A stretch of DNA of 64,000 nt from Mangrovicoccus sp049603835 (GCA_049603835.1 JBMYSZ010000015.1:21331-85330), one strand, 5' to 3'. Shown: positions 44,746-54,140, counted from the stretch's first letter. Notes: a model not told the origin generated them from the letters alone. Program-made: numbers and translations.

Positions 44746-46185
44746 GAGACTGTCCAGAATTCTGTGCCCTGGCGCTTTGATTACGCCATTGGGAAGCGGT
44801 CTTCGAACATGATTGCGAACTGGCTTTTAACGGCGTGCCATTCACGCACTGAACGCTTCCACTCCTGAGAGGTAGCATTCAGCGCGAGATAGATCAATTT
44901 CGCTGCTGCCTCGTCGCTTGGGAGTGAGGAGGAACGGAAAACAACGTGGGGTGTTGTTTTCCCGACGAACCCGCGCGTTCGGACAGCGCGGCGGATCTTT
45001 GAGTTCAGCGCTTCTATGGCATTCGTGGTGTAGATCAGCCTGTGGACCTCGGGCGGATAGTCGAGGAACGGAACTACTTCGTTTCAGGCCCGCCGCCAGC
45101 TCGGCGCGATGGCCGGATATTTGGCGGCGAGGTCGCTATCTTCGAAATCGGCCAGCGCGGCCTCTGCGGCTTCGGCGTCCACGGCGGTATAGACGGCCTT
45201 CAGAGCCACAGCGACGGCCTTGCGATCCTTGTAGCTGGCGAAGCTCATTGAATGGCGCAGAAGATGGAGTAAGGCATTGGTCGCCATCGGTTCGAGACCG
45301 ATGCCGAACGCAGGTTTGGACCTGGGTCTGGGGAAAGGCCGCCTCGATGGCCTGCGGGAAGCCCTTGAGGCCATCCACGACCGCGATGAGGATGTCCTGA
45401 GCACCCCGATTGCGCAGATCGTTCAGGACCTCTGCCCAGAACTTGGCCCCCTCATTGGCCTGGAACCACAGGCCCAGAACGTCCCGTGTGCCATCAGGCA
45501 GAATTGCCAGCGCCACGAAGACCGCTTTGTTCGAGACCGCGCCGTCGCTGCGAATGTTGACCCGGATCGCGTCCATGAATGAGGCGGACAAGACATCGTG
45601 GATGGCCCCGCGATGTCCCGCCGAATGACCGGATAGCACGGCTCCAAGGGTCGATTTTGCCACGCCGTTACCTCATCCATGACGGCGTCGGTGATTGCAG
45701 AAATCAGGCTCGGAGACGCCTCTATGCCGTAGATTTCTTCGATATGGCCCTGGATCTCGCGGGTCGTCATGCCCCGCGCGTACATGCTGATGATCTTGGT
45801 GTCGAACTCGGGGAACCGGCGCTGATACTTGGCGATCAGCACCGGATCGAAGCTGCCGTTGCGGTCGCGGGGAATGTCCAGAACCACCTTGCCATTGTCC
45901 GTTGTTACCGTCTTTGGGCTGGTCCCATTACGCCGGTTGGGCGGCTTGTTATGCCCCTCCGGCGGCGGATCGGCGCGTTCCTCAGTGAGATGTTGCTCCA
46001 GTTCAGTGCTCAAAGCGCGCTCTGCCAGCGCTTTGGTCAATTCCTGCAGAATCCCGTCTTTGCCGAACAGGTCACCGGGTGAGCGACCTGCCATCAGCTG
46101 GTCCAAAAGGTCTTTGTCGATGCTCATACGTGGGTCTCCTCATCTAAGAGCTACCACGCCAGGGCACAGAATTCCGGACAGTCTC
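44746..46185 (-). mobile_element. IS256-family insertion sequence, decayed
   Basis: This 1440-bp element is bounded by 29-bp inverted repeats (44746-44774 and 46157-46185) that differ at a single position, and flanked by the 8-bp direct repeat AGCCTTAG. This fits the IS256 family, as does the transposase. The intact ends and duplication indicate a fairly recent, still in-place insertion between the glycosyltransferase and M20 peptidase genes. The transposase is broken, so movement would require a functional copy elsewhere. Confidence 0.93.
44781..46127 (-). pseudogene. IS256-family transposase, disrupted
   Basis: The N-terminal part (46127 to about 45626: MSIDKDLLDQLMAGRSPGDLF ... RPLEPCYPVI) and the C-terminal part (NEVVPFLDYPPEVHRLIYTTNAIEALNSKIRR ... 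FEDRFPMA) share one frame, while the middle (DAIRVNIRSDGAVSNKAVF ... VDGLKGFPQAIEAAFPQTQVQTC) is in another. About 44 extra bases lie after CYPVI (about 45580-45623) and about 37 after QVQTC, each shifting the frame. A TGA at 45084-45086 replaces the expected Trp before NEVV. The catalytic domain cannot be made as one product. Confidence 0.88.
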
Positions 46186-46193
46186 AGCCTTAG
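46186..46193. repeat. Target-site duplication, right copy
   Basis: AGCCTTAG immediately follows the right inverted repeat, matching 44738-44745. Confidence 0.92.
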
Positions 46194-46235
46194 CGCTGCT
46201 TCCCATATCCCCGAGCGCGGCAGGCAGGGCAGGCC

Positions 46236-46258
46236 CCACCGGGCCCCGACCCGGTGGC
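46236..46258. repeat. Second-family REP-like palindrome right of the IS element
   Basis: CCACCGGG...CCCGGTGG followed by CTCTTTT is the reverse complement of the element at 44634-44656. It lies just beyond the 3-prime end of the M20 peptidase gene on the other strand. Confidence 0.7.
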
Positions 46259-46297
46259 TCTTTTGGTTTGGCGGGGCGATCCCCCAGCTTCCGCCGC

Positions 46298-47683
46298 TTA
46301 GCCCTGCAGTCCCGCCAGAATGCGCGCCCAGCTGCGGGTGCCTTTGTGGAAGCTCTCCAGATCATATTTCTCATTGGGCGAATGGATCTGGTCGTCATCG
46401 CGGCCAAAGCCCACCAGCATCGCATCCATGCCGAGATAGGTCTTGAAATAGCCGGCAATCGGGATCGAGCCGCCGCAGCCCACAAAAGCCGCCGGTTGCT
46501 GCCATTCCGCCGTCAAAGCCTCGCGTGCGATCTCGAATGCCGGATGCTCCGTGCTCATCTGACCCGCAGGGGAGGCGCCATGATCGGCAAAGCTCACCTG
46601 GCAATCGCCTGGCACCATATCCCGCACCATAGCTCGGAAATTCTCGCGGATCGCATGCGGGTCTTGCTGGCCCACAAGGCGGAAGCTGATCTTGGCCGAG
46701 GCTTTAGAGGGCAGCACGGTCTTAAAGCCTTCGCCCGTATAGCCCGAGCTCATGCCATTGACCTCGCAAGTGGGCTCAGACCAGACCATTTCCAGCGGCA
46801 GCTTGCCTTGTTCGCCTGCGGGGTCTTTCAGCCCGACCTCGCCCAGGAAGCCGCCCGCGTCAAAACCCAGCCCCTCCCATTGGGCGCGCAGATCCCCGGG
46901 CAGGGGGGGCACGCCGTCATAAAAGCCCGGCACCGTCACCCGGCCCGTATCATCATGCAAGCTGGCGATAATCCGCGACAGCACCCGCGCCGGGTTCATC
47001 GCCAAACCGCCGAACATGCCCGAATGCAGATCTTTACTCGGCCCGGTAATGGTGACTTCCTCGCCCAAAAGCCCGCGCAGCTGAGTGACAATCGCCGGCA
47101 CCGTATCGCGGAACAGACCCGTATCGCAGATCAACGCCACATCGGCTTTCAGCTCGTCGGCATTTTCCTTCATGAAAGGGATCAGCGAGGGCGAACCGCT
47201 TTCCTCTTCGCCTTCAAAGAAAATCGTGATCTTGCCGGGCAGATTGCCATGGACCGCTTTCCAGGCGCGGCAAGCTTCGACAAAGGTCATCAGCTGGCCC
47301 TTATCATCGGAACTGCCCCGACCACGCAAAACCCGGCCCTTGGGGGTTTCCTCGATCGCTGGATCAAACGGGTCGCGATCCCACAGCTCTAGCGGATCCA
47401 CCGGCTGCACATCGTAATGGCCATAAAAGAGCAGATGCGGCCCGTCTCCTTCGCAATGGGCAACCACCATGGGATGGCCGGGCGTCGTGCGCTTGCTTGC
47501 CTCAAAGCCCAGTACTTGCAAATCCGCCACCAACCAATCGGCGGCCGTATCGCAATCGGCCTTATGCGCCGGGTCGGTGGAGATCGATGGGATTCGCAAA
47601 AGTGCCATCAATCTTTCCAGTGCGGCATCAAGATCGCTATCGATCTGGTCTAAAACACTGGCCAATTCAGAGGAGACTGCCAT
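46298..47683 (-). CDS. M20 family dipeptidase
   Basis: The start at 47683 (MAVSSELASVLDQI) is preceded by AAGGA; a longer frame adds seven residues. The 461-residue cytosolic zinc peptidase has its metal ligands in GHYDVQP, GRGSSDDKGQ, EGEEESGSP, CDTGLF and, near the C-terminus, IHSPNEKYDLESF. The dimerisation lid domain lies between about residues 210 and 370. Related enzymes hydrolyse dipeptides and other short peptides. It is divergent from hemA across a 267-base region with an FNR-type site. Confidence 0.93.
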   Translation of the reverse strand: MAVSSELASVLDQIDSDLDAALERLMALLRIPSISTDPAHKADCDTAADWLVADLQVLGFEASKRTTPGHPMVVAHCEGDGPHLLFYGHYDVQPVDPLELWDRDPFDPAIEETPKGRVLRGRGSSDDKGQLMTFVEACRAWKAVHGNLPGKITIFFEGEEESGSPSLIPFMKENADELKADVALICDTGLFRDTVPAIVTQLRGLLGEEVTITGPSKDLHSGMFGGLAMNPARVLSRIIASLHDDTGRVTVPGFYDGVPPLPGDLRAQWEGLGFDAGGFLGEVGLKDPAGEQGKLPLEMVWSEPTCEVNGMSSGYTGEGFKTVLPSKASAKISFRLVGQQDPHAIRENFRAMVRDMVPGDCQVSFADHGASPAGQMSTEHPAFEIAREALTAEWQQPAAFVGCGGSIPIAGYFKTYLGMDAMLVGFGRDDDQIHSPNEKYDLESFHKGTRSWARILAGLQG

Positions 47684-47794
47684 GGAGGGTTCCTTTTTCG
47701 TCACAATTACACCAAAGTCTAGGCAGTCAGAGACGAAGGTCTAGGGGCAAACTTGCATCTGCAAAATGCTAAAGATTTCATCAGGAAAGCCGAA

Positions 47795-47808
47795 TTGATC
47801 CGGCTCAA
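47795..47808. promoter_or_regulatory. FNR-type (FnrL) binding site upstream of hemA
   Basis: TTGATCCGGCTCAA matches the FNR consensus TTGAT-N4-ATCAA at nine of ten defined positions. It lies 143 bases before the hemA start. FnrL is known to activate hemA under low oxygen in Rhodobacter sphaeroides, which fits this location. Confidence 0.65.
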
Positions 47809-47950
47809 AGAGAAACTTTGACGAATATGCTTGCATTTTTGCGGCAAAATGCGTGCTGGTGCGTTCAGGGTTGGCGCCTAGCATATGTGACTTGAACTTC
47901 CTTCTCCGATTGTGTTTCGGTGGAGGCCCTTAAGCTATAGGTGACGCCCC

Positions 47951-49174
47951 GTGGACTACACAGCTAAGCTCGAACTAGCCCTGGACCGCTTGCATCAAGA
48001 AGGTCGCTATCGGACTTTCATTGATATTGAACGCAAGCGTGGGCAGTTCCCCCATGCAACTTGGACCAAGCCCGATGGGTCCGAAAAGCCGGTGACCGTA
48101 TGGTGTGGCAATGACTATCTGGGCATGGGGCAGCACCCTGTTGTGCTGGCGGCAATGCATGAGGCGATCGATGCCACTGGCGCAGGATCGGGCGGCACGC
48201 GCAATATTTCCGGCACCACAGTCTATCACAAGGCGCTGGAAGACGAGCTATCCGATCTGCATGGCACCGAAGCGGCGCTGCTGTTCACCTCGGCCTATAT
48301 CGCCAATGACGCAACGCTTTCGACGCTGCCAAAGCTGTTTCCTGGGCTGATCATCATTTCGGATGAACTGAACCATGCCTCGATGATCGAAGGCATTCGC
48401 CATGGTCTGTGCGAAAAACATATCTTCCGCCATAATGACCTAGACCATCTGCGCGAAATTCTGAGCCGCCTGGATCCCAAGGCCCCCAAGGTCATCGCCT
48501 TTGAATCGGTCTATTCCATGGATGGCGATTTCGGCCCGATCGAGGCGATCTGCGATCTGGCGGATGAATTCGGGGCGCTGACTTATATCGACGAAGTCCA
48601 TGCGGTTGGCATGTATGGCGCCCGCGGTGGCGGCGTGACCGAGCAGCTGGGCCTGGCCCATCGCATCGACATCATCAATGGCACTTTGGGCAAAGCTTTC
48701 GGCGTGCATGGCGGCTATATCGCGGCTTCGGCCAAAATGTGCGATGCGATCCGCTCTTATGCGCCGGGCTTCATCTTCACCACCTCGCTGCCGCCCAGTG
48801 TAGCAGCAGGGGCGGCGGCCTCGATCCGGCATCTGAAATCCGATCAGTCCTTGCGGGATCAACACCAAACCCAAGCGCGCATCTTGAAAACCCGCCTCAA
48901 GGGCATGGGTCTGCCGCTGATCGATCATGGCAGCCATATTGTGCCGGTGATCGTCGGGGATCCGGTGAAATGCAAAATGATCTCTGATCGTCTGCTGGAC
49001 GAACATGGGATCTATGTGCAGCCGATCAACTTCCCCACGGTTCCGCGCGGCACAGAGCGTCTGCGTTTCACCCCATCGCCGGTGCATGGACCGAAGGAAA
49101 TGGATGCTTTGGTGCAAGCGCTTGATTCGCTTTGGGCCCAATGCGCCCTGAACCGCCAGGCTCTTTCTGCCTAA
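47951..49174 (+). CDS. hemA: 5-aminolevulinate synthase
   Basis: This enzyme condenses glycine and succinyl-CoA to 5-aminolevulinate, the first step of tetrapyrrole synthesis in alphaproteobacteria. The 407 residues match the Rhodobacter enzyme closely: VWCGNDYLGMGQHP, GAGSGGTRNISGTT, YIDEVHAVGMYG, and the pyridoxal-phosphate lysine Lys248 in NGTLGKAFG. The start is GTG, as judged from the conserved MDY N-terminus. It is monocistronic with its own terminator and an FNR-type box upstream. Confidence 0.97.
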   Translation: MDYTAKLELALDRLHQEGRYRTFIDIERKRGQFPHATWTKPDGSEKPVTVWCGNDYLGMGQHPVVLAAMHEAIDATGAGSGGTRNISGTTVYHKALEDELSDLHGTEAALLFTSAYIANDATLSTLPKLFPGLIIISDELNHASMIEGIRHGLCEKHIFRHNDLDHLREILSRLDPKAPKVIAFESVYSMDGDFGPIEAICDLADEFGALTYIDEVHAVGMYGARGGGVTEQLGLAHRIDIINGTLGKAFGVHGGYIAASAKMCDAIRSYAPGFIFTTSLPPSVAAGAAASIRHLKSDQSLRDQHQTQARILKTRLKGMGLPLIDHGSHIVPVIVGDPVKCKMISDRLLDEHGIYVQPINFPTVPRGTERLRFTPSPVHGPKEMDALVQALDSLWAQCALNRQALSA

Positions 49175-49206
49175 GCGCTGCATATTTAGTCAAATTGCGT
49201 GAATTA

Positions 49207-49234
49207 AGCGGATCCAAGCGGGTCCGCTTTTTCC
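49207..49234 (+). terminator. Terminator after hemA
   Basis: AGCGGATCC (49207-49215) pairs with GGGTCCGCT (49220-49228) with one G-U pair, followed by TTTTCC. Confidence 0.82.
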
Positions 49235-49375
49235 TTTTATATCCATATATCTAAGCCAGAACGGCTATGGGCGTGACTTTTGCTGCACGCTTTTGGGGAA
49301 TTGTGGTAACGGTTCATTATATAAGCCGCGCTAGTCGAATCGCGGGGCACATGGGGAAACGGGCGGTTACATGGG

Positions 49376-50662
49376 ATGGATCCTATGACCGGGCGCAACC
49401 AAGCGCCCGAACACAGTTTAGACACTCAACCAAAGGGCTTTGACGAATACGAACTAGTCCTTGGTGATATTTTGCGCGGCGAACGGGCCACATTGGGCAA
49501 GTCCCTGTTGGATGTTCAGCGCGATATCAAAATCAAAGCCAGCTATGTGGCGGCCATCGAGAATTGTGATCTCAGCGCTTTTGAAACGCCGGGATTCATC
49601 GCGGGCTATGTGCGGTCTTATGGGCGCTATCTGGGGCTCGAACCGGATCTGGTCTATCAGGCCTTCTGCGAAGAAAGCGGCTTTTCCCATGTGGAAGGGC
49701 TTGATGCGCAAGTCTATGCCAAACGCCCGTCGCAGCGCCGCCCCTCGCCAGCGGCGCGCCGGGCCGCGGCCAATAGCGATGCGGTTTTGGCGCGTAATCC
49801 GATCTATGCGGCGCCGCGCCAGAATGTCATGGCCGAAATTAAGCCCGGCGCAGTGACGTCTATCCTGACCCTTGGGCTGCTGCTGATTGGCTTGGGCTAT
49901 GGCGGTTGGTCGGTTTTGCAAGAAATCCAGCGGGTCACTGTCGCGCCGCTTGATGGCCCGACGCAGGTCTTGGATGACGGTCCTGAAATTGCCGGTGTCG
50001 TGGATGTGGCGCCCAGCTCGGAACAGGCGGAGTTGCCCACTGCGCCAAGCGCGGAGGCTCTGGACCGGCTTTACCGTCCCAAAGCATTGGATGCGCCGGT
50101 TTTGGTGGCGCGGGATGGTCCGATTGCGAATATCGATCCGGCAAGCCAAGGGGTCTATGCGGCTCTGGCTCTGCCTCAAGCGGCCAGTGCTGCGGCGCAA
50201 TATTCTTCACCCGCCGCGCCGCTCTCGGTGCTTGCGACAGCTGGCTTGCCCTTGCCCCCGGCGGAGCCGTTGCCAAATGGCCAAGTGCCAGAGGTGCAGG
50301 TTGTGGCCGAGGCCCCGCCCGAAGTGGTCATGTTCGCCCGCCGCCCGGTTTGGGTCCGCGTGCGCTCGGCGGATGGCACGGTTCTGCTAGAGAAAATCCT
50401 AGAAGAAGGGGAGCGTTACGTGCTGCCCCAAACGGAGCGCGCCCCAGTTTTGCGGGCTGGCAATTCCGGCTCGCTGTTCTTCGCGGTCAATGGCGAAACC
50501 ATCGGGCCAGCAGGGCCAGGCGCCTCTGTGGCAAAGAATGTGTCCCTCGCCGCGGCGGATCTGACCGAGAAATATGGCCCGGCGAATTTAGACGCGGATC
50601 CCGAGCTGAAACGCTTGGCCGCCTTGGTCATTGCACCCGTAGAGCAGCAGAGCGGCGAATAA
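49376..50662 (+). CDS. RodZ-like helix-turn-helix membrane protein (DUF4115)
   Basis: The 428-residue protein has an N-terminal RodZ-type helix-turn-helix (about 25-95: LGDILRGERATLGKSLLDVQRDIKIKASYVAAIE, then FIAGYVRSYGRYLGL). A single transmembrane helix follows near 165-185 (AVTSILTLGLLLIGLGYGGW), then a Pro/Ala-rich periplasmic linker and a DUF4115 beta domain (VWVRVRSADGTVLLEKILEEGERYVLP). RodZ links MreB to the elongasome. The start may be 49376 or the ATG at 49385. Its position just upstream of ispG is common in alphaproteobacteria. Confidence 0.82.
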   Translation: MDPMTGRNQAPEHSLDTQPKGFDEYELVLGDILRGERATLGKSLLDVQRDIKIKASYVAAIENCDLSAFETPGFIAGYVRSYGRYLGLEPDLVYQAFCEESGFSHVEGLDAQVYAKRPSQRRPSPAARRAAANSDAVLARNPIYAAPRQNVMAEIKPGAVTSILTLGLLLIGLGYGGWSVLQEIQRVTVAPLDGPTQVLDDGPEIAGVVDVAPSSEQAELPTAPSAEALDRLYRPKALDAPVLVARDGPIANIDPASQGVYAALALPQAASAAAQYSSPAAPLSVLATAGLPLPPAEPLPNGQVPEVQVVAEAPPEVVMFARRPVWVRVRSADGTVLLEKILEEGERYVLPQTERAPVLRAGNSGSLFFAVNGETIGPAGPGASVAKNVSLAAADLTEKYGPANLDADPELKRLAALVIAPVEQQSGE

Positions 50663-50774
50663 GCCCAGCTGAAAACTTTGGGGGCGCGTTGCGATACGCC
50701 CCTAATCGGCCTATCTAGACGATAACTCACCGCAGCGCCTAACGCCAAAGCGCGCTGCCTGAATTCGCGGAACT

Positions 50775-51926
50775 ATGCCGACCATGAGCCTCAATCATAT
50801 TCGCCCCTGGAAAAACATCTATCGCCGGGAAAGCCGTCAAATCCATGTGGGCAATGTGCCTGTGGGGGGCGGTGCGCCGATTGCGGTGCAGACCATGACC
50901 AATACCGATAGCAGCGATGTGAAGGCGACTTTGGGCCAGGTGCTTGCTGCCGCTGAGGCTGGGGCGGATATTGTGCGGATCTCTACCCCCGATGAGGCGG
51001 CGACCAAGGCCCTGCATGAAATCACCCGCGAAAGCCCGGTGCCCATCGTGGCCGATATCCATTTCCATTACCGCCGCGCCATTGAAGCGGCCGAGGCGGG
51101 GGCGGCTTGCCTGCGGATCAATCCCGGCAATATCGGCGATGAAAAGCGGGTCAAAGAGGTGATCCAAGCCGCCAAAGACCATGGCTGCTCGATCCGCATT
51201 GGCGTGAATGCCGGCAGCTTGGAAAAGCATCTGCTGGAAAAATATGGCGAACCATGCCCCGATGCGATGGTTGAATCGGCGCTAGAGCATATCCGCATCC
51301 TCGAAGATAACGATTTCCGCGAATATAAGGTCAGTGTGAAGGCCTCGGATGTTTTCCTTACCGCCGCCGCCTATCAGGCTCTGGCCGAGGCCACAGATTG
51401 CCCGCTGCATCTGGGCGTGACCGAGGCGGGCGGCTTTGTGGCCGGCACGATCAAATCGGCGATTGGCCTGGGCAATCTGCTTTGGATGGGCATTGGCGAT
51501 ACGCTGCGGGTCTCGCTCTCTGCTGATCCGGTGGAGGAGGTGAAAGTCGGCTATGAGATTCTCAAATCCCTGGGCCTGCGCCATCGCGGGGTGAATATCA
51601 TCTCTTGCCCTTCCTGCGCGCGGCAAGGTTTTGACGTGATTAAAACCGTTGAGATCCTGGAAAAGCGGCTGGAGCATATCAAAACCCCCATGAGCCTTTC
51701 TATCATCGGCTGTGTGGTCAATGGGCCGGGCGAGGCGCTGATGACCGATGTGGGCTTTACCGGCGGCGGGGCCGGGGCGGGCATGGTCTATCTGGCGGGC
51801 AAGCAAAGCCATAAGCTGAGCAATGACCAAATGGTCGATCATATCGTCGAGCAGGTCGAAGCCAAAGCCGCTGAAATCGAAGCCGCCACTGCCGCTGACG
51901 AAGAAACCGTAAACGCGGCCGAATAG
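50775..51926 (+). CDS. ispG: 4-hydroxy-3-methylbut-2-en-1-yl diphosphate synthase
   Basis: IspG carries out the sixth step of the MEP isoprenoid pathway, reducing methylerythritol cyclodiphosphate to HMBDP with a 4Fe-4S cluster. The 383 residues include VQTMTNTDSSDV near the start. The cluster cysteines are Cys278 and Cys281 (SCPSC) and Cys313 (GCVVNGPGE), with the fourth iron ligand expected from the NGPGE glutamate. An in-frame ATG at 50784 is an alternative start. Confidence 0.97.
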   Translation: MPTMSLNHIRPWKNIYRRESRQIHVGNVPVGGGAPIAVQTMTNTDSSDVKATLGQVLAAAEAGADIVRISTPDEAATKALHEITRESPVPIVADIHFHYRRAIEAAEAGAACLRINPGNIGDEKRVKEVIQAAKDHGCSIRIGVNAGSLEKHLLEKYGEPCPDAMVESALEHIRILEDNDFREYKVSVKASDVFLTAAAYQALAEATDCPLHLGVTEAGGFVAGTIKSAIGLGNLLWMGIGDTLRVSLSADPVEEVKVGYEILKSLGLRHRGVNIISCPSCARQGFDVIKTVEILEKRLEHIKTPMSLSIIGCVVNGPGEALMTDVGFTGGGAGAGMVYLAGKQSHKLSNDQMVDHIVEQVEAKAAEIEAATAADEETVNAAE

Positions 51927-51975
51927 CCTGTTTCTTGGCGTGGTGTGACGGGGCGTGACGTGACGGGGCCAGAAA

Positions 51976-52009
51976 CGAAAAAGCGCGCCGCAATGGGCGC
52001 GCTTTGCAA
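51976..52009. terminator. Bidirectional terminator between ispG and the DsbA-like gene
   Basis: A perfect stem, AAAGCGCGCC (51980-51989) with GGCGCGCTTT (51996-52005), lies between two converging genes. An A-run on the left and a T-run on the right let it serve both strands. Confidence 0.7.
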
Positions 52010-52029
52010 AATTGCCGAAAGGCTCGGGC

Positions 52030-52788
52030 TCACTCGGCCCGGATCTGCTCCACCATGGCGAGCATCCCGTCAAAGGGCACATAGCCACGCAGCAATTCGT
52101 CTTCGAGAACAAAGGTCGGCGTGCCGCGGATTTGCAGCGTTTCGGCCAAAGCGCGAGTGGCGCGGATTTCGGCCAGAACCTCTTCGCTTTCCATTTTCGC
52201 CAGGATTTCCTTGTGATCAAGCCCGGCATTTTTCGCCACTTTCGCAAGCGCCGGTTCATTGGCCGAGCCGCGCATTGTGATCAGCTCTTCATGCACAGCG
52301 CCATAAGCCTCATCCCCATGCAGCTGCTTGATGGCGATGGCAAATTTCGACGAGGCCAGGGAATCTTCGCCCAAGATTGGGAATTCTTTGACGATCAGAC
52401 GAATATTGCCGTCAAAATCCAATAGCTTGGCCACATCCGCATGGGCTTTGCGGCAATAGCCACAGCGGTAATCCATGAACTCGACGATCGTGATATCCCC
52501 ATCGGGATTGCCGCCAATCCAGGAAAACCCGTCATTGAAAATTGCCTCTGCATTATCGGCGATCAGATTGACTTCGGCGGCGGCTTGTTCGGCGGCTTGG
52601 CGCTCTTCCAGGGATTGGACGGCCTCTAGGATGACCTGTGGGTTATCCATCAGATAGGCGCGGATTTCAGCGCGGAAAGCACTGCGCTCCGCATCGGACA
52701 TATTGGACAGGTCAAAGCCAAGCGCCGGAGCGGCGCATAAAGCGGCCAGGCTGGTGGACAGGGCAAGAGCGCGGGCGGTGGTGAACAT
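52030..52788 (-). CDS. DsbA/Com1-like periplasmic thiol-disulphide oxidoreductase
   Basis: The start at 52788 (MFTTARALALS) follows AGGAG and gives a signal peptide with cleavage near PALG-F. The 252-residue protein has an ScsC/Com1-type helical N-terminal segment (YLMDNPQVILEAVQSLEERQ), a thioredoxin fold with active site C109-G-Y-C112, and the cis-proline loop RGTPTFV. It probably forms or isomerises disulphides in exported proteins. It follows the M48 protease gene by 20 bases and is probably cotranscribed with it. Confidence 0.88.
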   Translation of the reverse strand: MFTTARALALSTSLAALCAAPALGFDLSNMSDAERSAFRAEIRAYLMDNPQVILEAVQSLEERQAAEQAAAEVNLIADNAEAIFNDGFSWIGGNPDGDITIVEFMDYRCGYCRKAHADVAKLLDFDGNIRLIVKEFPILGEDSLASSKFAIAIKQLHGDEAYGAVHEELITMRGSANEPALAKVAKNAGLDHKEILAKMESEEVLAEIRATRALAETLQIRGTPTFVLEDELLRGYVPFDGMLAMVEQIRAE

Positions 52789-52808
52789 GGGGTAAGTCTC
52801 CTGGGTCA

Positions 52809-54140
52809 TCATTTCTTCGCTGCTTGTTCAGCGCTGCGTAGGATATCTTGTGCCTTGGCCCAGCCGGGCGAGCCGGTGGGCAATTGTCCTTCGGCGCGAC
52901 GGGCATGCAAGGCGGCGTCTTTGGGTTTGCCGGTCAGGGCATAGCGTTCTGCGGTGGTCAATGCTGCCATACCGGGTTGCTTGGCCTTTGCATAAGCCAG
53001 AGATAAGTCCCGCAACATCCGCGGGTTATAAGGATCGCGGGCGCGGGATTTTGCCAGAACCTCTAGCGCCAAGGCGTCATTCTGAGCCCCCCCAACAGCC
53101 ATCAAGGCGCGACCATATCCGGCCAGGATCTGCGGCTCTTTCGGGGCCAGTTGCGCGGCGGCTTTATATGCGGGCAGGGCGGCGCGGGCTTGGCCTGCTT
53201 CTAGCAGTACCCATCCGCGCAATTCCTGGGCGAAAGGATCCTCGGGGCGGGCGGCGATCAACGCGTCGATTTCCGCCAGAGCCTTGTCAGTCGCGCCCTG
53301 ATGATAATGCGCCAAAGCGCGCTCGATCCGGGCCGTGTCAGAGCTATCGCCGGGCTTAACCCGCTGGAATGTATAGCCGGGGCTGCGGAGATAGGCGCTT
53401 AGCTTGCCCTGGGCGCGCTCGAACCAATATTGCGCATCCTCGGCGCTGGTGCCTTGCGGCGAGATGACTTCGCCATAGGCTTCGATGGCGCGGACCCGTT
53501 CGCGCGACAAGGGGTGACTGCGCAGATAGGGAATGCTGCCGCTGATGGCCATGGCTTCTTGGCCTTCCAAAATCCGCATCACCCGCGCCATGGCCAGGGG
53601 ATCGATCCCCGCCAGGGCCAAAAATCGCATGCCTGATCGGTCGGCGGCGGATTCTTCTTCGCGGCTATGGCTGGCCAGCACGCCTTGGGCGCTATAGCGG
53701 CTGCCCAAAGCCAGCCCTGCTCCTAGCCCGGCTTCTCCACTCGCGGCGCCTGCTGCCAAAGCCAGCGCCAAGGCGATGCCAGAGCCAAGCTTTGCCGTTT
53801 GGGCATTTTGCCCGCGTCGGGTGAGATGGCCATTGGTGATATGCGCCGCTTCATGGGCGATCACCGCTTGCAGCTCTTCGACCGTGGACACGCGCAGGAT
53901 CATGCCCGCATTCAGCGCGATAATGCGGTTATTGGCGGCGTAAGCATTCAGCCTAAGATCGTTGATCACATAGATCTTTGTGCGATAGGGCGACAGACCC
54001 GCTGCAGCGAGGATCGGTTGCGAAATGATCCGCAGCGCATGTTCCAGACCCGCATCGCGCAGCAAGCCCGCCGCTTGTGCCGGGGTAAGCGGCCAGGCGA
54101 GCATGGCCAAAACGGGTAGGATGCGACGAAGAAATTGCAT
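52809..54140 (-). CDS. BepA-like M48 metalloprotease with TPR repeats
   Basis: The start at 54140 (MQFLRRILPVLAML) is taken because it begins a signal peptide; the open frame extends 99 residues further upstream without homology. The 443-residue mature enzyme has the zinc motif H96-E-A-A-H100 with the distal glutamate in SREEESAADRSG, two or three hydrophobic segments around 115-150, and C-terminal tetratricopeptide repeats from about residue 255. BepA-type proteases handle misassembled outer-membrane proteins, and the adjacent disulphide enzyme fits that role. Confidence 0.88.
   Translation of the reverse strand: MQFLRRILPVLAMLAWPLTPAQAAGLLRDAGLEHALRIISQPILAAAGLSPYRTKIYVINDLRLNAYAANNRIIALNAGMILRVSTVEELQAVIAHEAAHITNGHLTRRGQNAQTAKLGSGIALALALAAGAASGEAGLGAGLALGSRYSAQGVLASHSREEESAADRSGMRFLALAGIDPLAMARVMRILEGQEAMAISGSIPYLRSHPLSRERVRAIEAYGEVISPQGTSAEDAQYWFERAQGKLSAYLRSPGYTFQRVKPGDSSDTARIERALAHYHQGATDKALAEIDALIAARPEDPFAQELRGWVLLEAGQARAALPAYKAAAQLAPKEPQILAGYGRALMAVGGAQNDALALEVLAKSRARDPYNPRMLRDLSLAYAKAKQPGMAALTTAERYALTGKPKDAALHARRAEGQLPTGSPGWAKAQDILRSAEQAAKK

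Noticed and set aside
45277..46082. Plus-strand open frames inside the insertion element
   Set aside because: They are complements of the transposase sequence; all recognisable IS256 motifs are on the minus strand.
46268..47392. Plus-strand 374-codon frame opposite the M20 peptidase
   Set aside because: The minus strand carries all metal-binding motifs of the M20 family; the plus frame is a shadow.
49318..49325. TATATAAG as a -10 box for the RodZ-like gene
   Set aside because: No acceptable -35 sequence lies at 16-18 bases upstream.
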